Below are positions 34,872 through 39,630 of a DNA stretch of 39,630 nt, in pieces. This DNA comes from Marmoricola sp. (lineage in GTDB: Bacteria; Actinomycetota; Actinomycetes; Propionibacteriales; Nocardioidaceae), in assembly GCA_025964795.1 (NCBI GenBank), contig JAOPYC010000064.1, positions 1-39,630 on the forward strand. Reading direction: 5' to 3'. Positions within the stretch are counted from its first letter, which is position 1; the number at the start of each line of letters is the position of its first letter. The position numbers were made by a program, and so were the translations under genes. Below the pieces are notes generated by a model. The model had not been told where the DNA came from and did no database searches. It saw only the letters and a list, made by a program, of their open reading frames with translations.

Positions 34872-36439
34872 GCGACGCCCTGAGCCGGACCCGGTCACGC
34901 CCGGGAGAAACCCGCCACACCACCCTCCTGGAAGTCAGCGACCTCAACGTCAGCTATGGCCAGACCCGGGCGCTGGTGGACGCGTCCATCGTCGTACGCC
35001 GTGGCGAGGTGCACGCGCTGATCGGTGAGAACGGTTGCGGCAAGAGCACACTCGTGAAGACGATCAGCGGGATCGTCCGGCCGGGATCAGGCACGCTCAC
35101 CTGGCAGGGCGAGGCGGCCTCGCTGCGGCGCCCGCGGGACGCCCAGCGCAGGGGGATCGTCACGGTGTTCCAGGAGACCCTCGTGGCCGACGAGCTCTCC
35201 GTCCTCGACAACCTCTGCCTCGGTCAGGGCGGGACCTTTCGTCGCGGTCAAGGACGAGCGGAGGCCGAGCGCGCGGCCACCAAGCAGATGAGCCGGCTCG
35301 GCCTCGGCGACCTCGACCTGAGCCAGCCCATGTGGCGGCTGCCGCTGTCCCGACGACACCTGGTCGCGATCGGTCGTGCGCTGATGCGTCCGTGGGACCT
35401 CCTGCTCCTCGACGAGGCCACCTCGGCACTCGACATCGAGGATAGGGAGAGGTTGTTCACCGTCATCCGGGAAGGCGCAGCCGAAGGGCGCGGCATCTTG
35501 TACATCTCCCACCGGCTGGACGAGATCGAGACGCTGGCCGACACGGTCACCGTCCTGCGATCCGGTCGGATCGCGGGGGTGCTCGACAGGAGCGTCATGT
35601 CCCGCTCGGAGATCGTGCGGCTGATGTCGCCGCCGAGCCGCGCCGTACGCGAGCGTGTGGACCGTGCCGCGTCGGCGGCACCTTCAGCAGGGACGCCGGT
35701 GCTGCGGGTGGAGGGCGCGCGACTCGACGCCGCTGGACGCGCCTTCGACCTCGAGATCGCTGCGGGCGAGATTCTCGGCCTCGCGGGGCTCGAAGGCCAC
35801 GGGCACGCGCGCTTCCTGCGCTGCCTGGCTGGGTGGGACTCCTTGCACGCCGGCACGGTGACCGCGATCGACCCGGACAGCGGGACGTCGACTCCCATCC
35901 GGAATGCGACGAACGCCAACAAGGCGCAGGTCGCCTATGTGCCGGGTGACCGCAAGCGCGAGGGAATCTTCGCCGCGTCCTCGGTGGAGGACAACCTGAC
36001 ACTGCCGGCCCTGCGTCGCTTCTCGCGCATGGGTCTGCTCGACCTAGGCCGGATGCGCACCGCCGCGTCCGAGCTCTCAGAACGGATGCGACTGGTGGCA
36101 GCGAGCCCCCAGGTGGCCATCGAGACGCTGAGCGGCGGCAACCAGCAGAAGGTCGTCCTGGGTCGCTGGATCGCCACGTCGCCGCGGGTTCTCCTGCTTG
36201 ACGACCCGATGCGGGGAGTCGACGTGAACTCCAAGGCCGACATCATGTCGGTGCTCTCGGAGCTCGTCGCCGAGGGGGTGTCGTTGGTCCTGCTCTCCAC
36301 CGAGGTGGAGGAGCTTGTCGACGTGTGCCACCGGGTGGCCGTCTTCCGCGAGCAGTCGCTGCACCAGTTGCTGCCCCGGGAGGCGCTGGACGAAGAAACC
36401 GTTGTCGCTGCGATGCTGGGAGAAGGTGCCGAGAGATGA
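34868..36439 (+). CDS. Ribose-type ABC ATPase with two fused nucleotide-binding domains (RbsA family)
   Basis: A 523-residue protein. Domain 1 has Walker A GENGCGKST (residues 53-61) and Walker B LLLLDEATSALD, but its signature is LPLSRRHLVAIGRAL rather than LSxGQ, a divergent form. Domain 2 has the degenerate P-loop LAGLEGHGHARFLRCLAG usual for RbsA and a good signature LSGGNQQKVVLGRW, with LLLDDPMRGVDV. ATGA overlaps join it to the permease genes on both sides, making a permease-ATPase-permease block. It energises the importer; domain asymmetry is normal in this family. Confidence 0.92.
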   Translation: MSDALSRTRSRPGETRHTTLLEVSDLNVSYGQTRALVDASIVVRRGEVHALIGENGCGKSTLVKTISGIVRPGSGTLTWQGEAASLRRPRDAQRRGIVTVFQETLVADELSVLDNLCLGQGGTFRRGQGRAEAERAATKQMSRLGLGDLDLSQPMWRLPLSRRHLVAIGRALMRPWDLLLLDEATSALDIEDRERLFTVIREGAAEGRGILYISHRLDEIETLADTVTVLRSGRIAGVLDRSVMSRSEIVRLMSPPSRAVRERVDRAASAAPSAGTPVLRVEGARLDAAGRAFDLEIAAGEILGLAGLEGHGHARFLRCLAGWDSLHAGTVTAIDPDSGTSTPIRNATNANKAQVAYVPGDRKREGIFAASSVEDNLTLPALRRFSRMGLLDLGRMRTAASELSERMRLVAASPQVAIETLSGGNQQKVVLGRWIATSPRVLLLDDPMRGVDVNSKADIMSVLSELVAEGVSLVLLSTEVEELVDVCHRVAVFREQSLHQLLPREALDEETVVAAMLGEGAER

Positions 36440-37461
36440 GCGCACTGCGAAGTGTCCGAACCGGGGCCAGGTCCCTGTCCTACAGCTTCCCCATCGTCGC
36501 CGGAGTCGTGGTGCTGTGTGTGGCCAGCAGCATCTTCAGCTCCGGCTTCCTGGCACCGTCGAGCTGGGCGCCCACCCTCAGCGGCGCGGCCCCGATCATC
36601 CTTCTCTCCATGGCCCAGGCCGTCGCCGTCATCGGAGGCCGGGCAGGGGTTGACCTCTCGGTCGGTCCATTGGCCGGCCTCGTGAACGCGATCGTGGTCG
36701 TCGAGCTCGCCGGCCGGGGGATCACCGACCCCTTTGTCGTGATCCCCGTGTGCCTGGCGATCGGGTTGGCCTCGGGTGCCTTGAACGGGTTCCTGATCGC
36801 CTACCTGGGGGTCCCGGCGATCGTCGCGACGCTCGGCACCTACCTCGCCTACCTAGGGCTGACGCTGGAGATCCTGCCGACGTCGGGAGGCGCAGTCCCC
36901 ATGTGGCTGGCCGACCTCACCGGCCAGGTCGGTCCGGTCCCCGGCATGCTGGTGGTCATCCTCGCGGTGTCCCTCGCATGGATGCTGCTGATCTCGACGG
37001 CCTTCCGGCGCAACCTATACGCGACCGGGGCCGACGAGCGCGCGGCCTACACCTCAGGGGTGGACGTGCCCCTGACGCGCTTTCTCGCGTACTGCGTCGC
37101 GGGCGCCATTGCCTCCATCGGCGGACTTGCCCTCACCGGGCTGCTGCAGTCGGGCGACCCCGGCGTCTCGTCGGTCTTCACCCTCCAGTCGATCGCTGCC
37201 GTGGCACTCGGGGGAGTGCTGCTCTCTGGTGGCCGCGGCGGGTTGCTGGGCGCGGCATGTGGTGGTGCGGCCCTGTTCCTCGTCCAGAACCTGCTCAGTC
37301 TCGCCCACGTAGGACTGGACGGTCTGCAGATTGCCTACGGCCTGATCCTGCTCCTCGCGATCACCGCGAACAGCGTGGCCGGCTGGGCCCGCCGCAGGCG
37401 CAAGGCGGTCGCCATGGTCCCCACCCGGGAGGAAGACGCACTCGCGCCTGCGACTGCCTGA
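36436..37461 (+). CDS. Ribose-type ABC permease (RbsC family), second copy
   Basis: A 341-residue membrane protein of the same family as the first permease. AQAVAVIGGRAGVDLSVGPLAGLVNAI (about residues 58-84) corresponds to the first signature, with GRAGVDLSVG in place of the usual GGIDLSVG. The late segment is SVFTLQSIAAVALGGVLLSGGRGG (about 245-268). It diverges enough from the first copy that the two are old paralogues, not a recent duplication. The start overlaps the ATPase stop. It is the last intact importer gene. Confidence 0.92.
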   Translation: MSALRSVRTGARSLSYSFPIVAGVVVLCVASSIFSSGFLAPSSWAPTLSGAAPIILLSMAQAVAVIGGRAGVDLSVGPLAGLVNAIVVVELAGRGITDPFVVIPVCLAIGLASGALNGFLIAYLGVPAIVATLGTYLAYLGLTLEILPTSGGAVPMWLADLTGQVGPVPGMLVVILAVSLAWMLLISTAFRRNLYATGADERAAYTSGVDVPLTRFLAYCVAGAIASIGGLALTGLLQSGDPGVSSVFTLQSIAAVALGGVLLSGGRGGLLGAACGGAALFLVQNLLSLAHVGLDGLQIAYGLILLLAITANSVAGWARRRRKAVAMVPTREEDALAPATA

Positions 37462-37485
37462 CCACCGGTTCGAGGAAGGAGTCAC

Positions 37486-38057
37486 ATGCATACCGACCTG
37501 ATCGTCGCCGCGGAGGCCGGCGCCCGACTGAGTGACGTGCAGGCGATCGTGGGACAGGACGACCAGCGTCTCAGTCACGGCACGGCCCGGGACCTGCTCA
37601 TCGGGGTTACGGTCGTGCGCCGCCTGCTCGGTCCGGAGACCACGTCCTCACCGCACCCGCCCGGCGGCAGCGCGACGCACCCCTGGGACCCGGCAGCCAC
37701 CGGGGACGATCGCGCGACGGCCCTGAAGCTGGGCCTCCCACTCTCCGGTCTCCGCCAGATCCTCGCGACCGCTGACCACCACGGTGTGGCCTTGCGAGGG
37801 TGTGCCGGCACCGGAGCGGTCTACGCCGCCATCGCTCCTGGTACGCCGCTCGTCCGCGTCCAAGAGGCTGTCGACGGTCTACGAGCCGCCTGCACTCACG
37901 TGGGCGGCGCGGCGGTCGTTCTCGACGCCGCGTGATGCGAAGGCGCGCCTGGACGTCTGGGGACCCGTGTCGGCCCTGGACCTCATGCGCCGCGTCAAAG
38001 ACCAGTTCGATCCCGACCACCGGCTGACGCCGGGCCGCTTCGTAGGAGGCCTTCAAT
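37486..38057 (+). pseudogene. Deleted and frameshifted glcE-like gene (glycolate oxidase FAD-binding subunit)
   Basis: A ribosome binding site (GAAGGAG) and ATG 37486 open a 149-codon frame. It reads as a collapsed GlcE: DLIVAAEAGARLSDVQAIVGQDDQRL (N-terminal FAD domain), a jump to SHGTARDLLIGVTVVR, another jump to ALKLGLPLSGLRQIL, then GVALRGCAGTGAVYAAI...HVGGAAVVL. The frame stops at 37935. The usual C-terminus, DAKARLDVWGPVSALDLMRRVKDQFDP, continuing DHRLTPGRFVGGL, lies in the next frame up to about 38057. The loss of roughly half the FAD domain plus the frameshift makes activity very unlikely. No glcD is present upstream. Confidence 0.75.
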
Positions 38058-39503
38058 ATGACCAGCGACACGACCAACACTGCTGCGGGCATCGTCCAGC
38101 AGGACACCGGCCATCAGAACGCCGGAAGCTCTTTCGGCGAGATGGGCAGCATCATCGATCTCGGCATGCCAGCTCCCGGTGGCGCCTTCGACGAGCATCA
38201 CCCTCCGGACGCCGCGCTGATCGGTGACTGTGTGCACTGTGGCTTCTGCTTGCCGACCTGCCCGACCTACGTGCTCTGGGGCGAGGAGATGGATTCCCCA
38301 CGCGGCCGGATCTATTTGATGAAGGAGGGTCTCGAGGGTGAGCCGATGAGCAACTCGATGGTGTCGCACTGGGACGCGTGCCTCGGTTGTATGGCTTGCG
38401 TGACCGCCTGTCCCTCAGGGGTGCAGTACGACACCCTGATCGAGCAGACCCGGGCCCAGGTCGAGCGCCACCACGACCGTTCGGCGAAGGACAAGGCCCT
38501 GCGCGGACTGATCTTCGCGCTCTTCCCCCATCCTCGACGCTTGCGCCTCCTCAAGGGTCCACTGCGGGCGCTGCAGCGCACGGGACTGGACCGGCGGCTG
38601 CGCCAGACCGGACTGCTCGAACGACTCTCGCCGCAACTCGCTGCGATGGAGAGCTTGGCGCCTCGCCTCGAGAAGTCGCGACCGCTACCGGAGCGGAGCC
38701 CCGCGGTTGGCCGGCGGCGAGCCGTCATCGGGCTCCTCACCGGGTGCGTGCAGGGCGCCTTCTTCCCTGGGGTCAACGCCGCGACGGCACGCGTGCTGCA
38801 GGCTGAGGGGTGCGATGTGATCGTTCCCCGAGCGCAGGGCTGCTGTGGAGCGCTGTCGGCGCACAACGGACGCGAGGAGGAGGCGCAAAGCTACGCCCGG
38901 AATCTCATCGACACGTTCGAGGCTTCGGGGGTGGACTGGGTGGTCGTCAACGCGGCCGGCTGCGGATCGACCATGAAGGACTACGCGCGAATCCTCAGCG
39001 ACGACCCGAAATACGCCGAGCGTGCGCGCAGCTTCGTGGAGCGGGTGCGAGACATTGCGGAGATCCTCGACCAGCTCGGTCCGGTGGCGACACGTCACTC
39101 CCTCGAGATGTCCATCGCCTACCACGATGCTTGCCACCTCGGCCACGCCCAAGGCGTGCGCCTCCAGCCCCGGCGGCTGCTTCAGGGCATCCCCGGTCTG
39201 GAGCTGAGGGAGATCGCAGAGGCGGAGCTGTGCTGTGGCTCCGCCGGCATCTACAACATCTTGAATCCCGAGCCTGCCCGCGAGCTCGGGGACCGCAAGG
39301 CGTCGAACATCGTGGCCACGGCTGCCGAGGTGCTGGTCACGGCCAACCCCGGCTGTCTGATGCAGGTCGCCACGGCCATCGAGCGGTCCGGCCATCCGAT
39401 GGGCATGGCGCACACGGTCGAGGTGCTCGACGCCTCGATTCGGGGGCTGTCACCAGCCACCCTCACCGCCTCGGCCCGCGCCCACACGTCACCGGAGAAC
39501 TGA
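38058..39503 (+). CDS. glcF: Glycolate oxidase iron-sulfur subunit (GlcF)
   Basis: A 481-residue protein. Two 4Fe-4S motifs lie near the N-terminus: Cys58/61/64/68 (CVHCGFCLPTCP) and Cys108/111/114/118 (CLGCMACVTACP). Two CCG domains follow, one with AQGCCGALSAHNG and one with AELCCGSAGIYNIL, plus AACHLGHA-type sequence (YHDACHLGHAQGVRLQPRRLL). This order is that of GlcF, which takes electrons from GlcD/GlcE and passes them to the membrane. It has about 45 more N-terminal residues than many GlcF proteins. The gene is intact, yet the glcE before it is wrecked and no glcD is seen, so it needs partners from elsewhere or has another role. Its stop overlaps the next start (TGATG). Confidence 0.88.
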   Translation: MTSDTTNTAAGIVQQDTGHQNAGSSFGEMGSIIDLGMPAPGGAFDEHHPPDAALIGDCVHCGFCLPTCPTYVLWGEEMDSPRGRIYLMKEGLEGEPMSNSMVSHWDACLGCMACVTACPSGVQYDTLIEQTRAQVERHHDRSAKDKALRGLIFALFPHPRRLRLLKGPLRALQRTGLDRRLRQTGLLERLSPQLAAMESLAPRLEKSRPLPERSPAVGRRRAVIGLLTGCVQGAFFPGVNAATARVLQAEGCDVIVPRAQGCCGALSAHNGREEEAQSYARNLIDTFEASGVDWVVVNAAGCGSTMKDYARILSDDPKYAERARSFVERVRDIAEILDQLGPVATRHSLEMSIAYHDACHLGHAQGVRLQPRRLLQGIPGLELREIAEAELCCGSAGIYNILNPEPARELGDRKASNIVATAAEVLVTANPGCLMQVATAIERSGHPMGMAHTVEVLDASIRGLSPATLTASARAHTSPEN

Positions 39504-39630
39504 TGGACAAGGTTGTGGGCAGTGCGGCCGAGGCGGTCGGGGACATTCGCGATGGCGCGCGGTTGTCGGTGGGTGGGTTCGGGTTGTGTGGGATCCCGTC
39601 GGTGTTGATCGAGGCGTTGCTGCAGGCCGG
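39503..39630 (+). CDS. CoA-transferase subunit A, partial (cut by window end)
   Basis: ATG 39503 overlaps the glcF TGA. The 42 visible residues read MDKVVGSAAEAVGDIRDGA, then LSVGGFGLCGIPSVLIEALLQAG. The GGFGLCGIP loop is the hallmark of the alpha subunit of 3-oxoacid (succinyl-CoA:acetoacetate type) CoA-transferases. The rest, including subunit B with the catalytic Glu, lies beyond the window. It would activate a keto acid by transfer of CoA. Codon choice at the very end (runs of GTCGGTGGGTGGGTTC) differs slightly from glcF. Confidence 0.8.
   Translation, partial: MDKVVGSAAEAVGDIRDGARLSVGGFGLCGIPSVLIEALLQA

Noticed and set aside
1..39630. CRISPR array or defence system
   Set aside because: No regularly spaced repeats, cas genes or recognised defence proteins were seen on either strand.

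Overview
This is a high-GC actinobacterial window, probably from the Nocardioides/Propionibacteriales side of the phylum. The evidence is many GTG starts, ATGA/GTGA start-stop overlaps, an ANTAR-domain protein and several promoters whose predicted transcription start falls on the start codon. The lineage is inferred from gene style, not from a marker. Intact operons alternate with stretches of decayed, frameshifted gene remnants, as in an accessory or recently rearranged region.

Layout. 1-3.8 kb: an inverted repeat, tRNA-Gly(TCC), a secreted TolB-like propeller, a coupled YedY-like molybdoenzyme/cytochrome b pair and a small membrane protein. 3.8-5.4 kb: no intact gene. 5.4-15.3 kb: a catabolic cluster I do not recognise as a described pathway. 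It holds a SnoaL-like protein, an HpaB-type FADH2 monooxygenase, an M20 amidohydrolase, a NodB/PuuE-fold deacetylase or cyclic imidase, an asparaginase-type amidase, an HpaC-type flavin reductase, an XRE-cupin regulator and a polar-amino-acid-type ABC importer. 15.3-18 kb: a decayed excisionase-like gene, an ANTAR protein, a DUF1801 protein and unassigned DNA. 18-24.7 kb: a CaCA exchanger, a MerR regulator with a coupled membrane protein, an acyl-CoA dehydrogenase scrap, a secreted sialidase-like propeller and a cupin, followed by a broken tyrosine recombinase (24.9-25.6 kb). 25.9-39.6 kb: a second, almost gap-free catabolic operon. It runs GntR regulator, three-subunit molybdenum hydroxylase, MBL hydrolase, FAH-family enzyme, ribose-type ABC importer, wrecked glcE, intact glcF and the start of a CoA-transferase subunit A cut by the window end.

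How the genes work together. In cluster 1, three transcription units carry the same promoter/operator element: 19 of 20 bases are identical between the first and third, and a dodecamer TGTTCAkTGACA occurs five times in all. This suggests one regulon, probably under the embedded XRE-cupin protein. The enzyme set (flavin monooxygenase plus three C-N hydrolases plus a small-amphoteric-solute importer) points to uptake, oxygenation and stepwise deamidation of a nitrogen-containing ring or imide/amide compound. In cluster 2, a sugar-type importer feeds a molybdenum hydroxylase and FAH/MBL enzymes. Two readings fit: an oxidative sugar pathway ending in glycolaldehyde/glycolate, or heteroaromatic hydroxylation. 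The damaged glcE beside an intact glcF, with no glcD in view, shows the right end of this operon has been rearranged.
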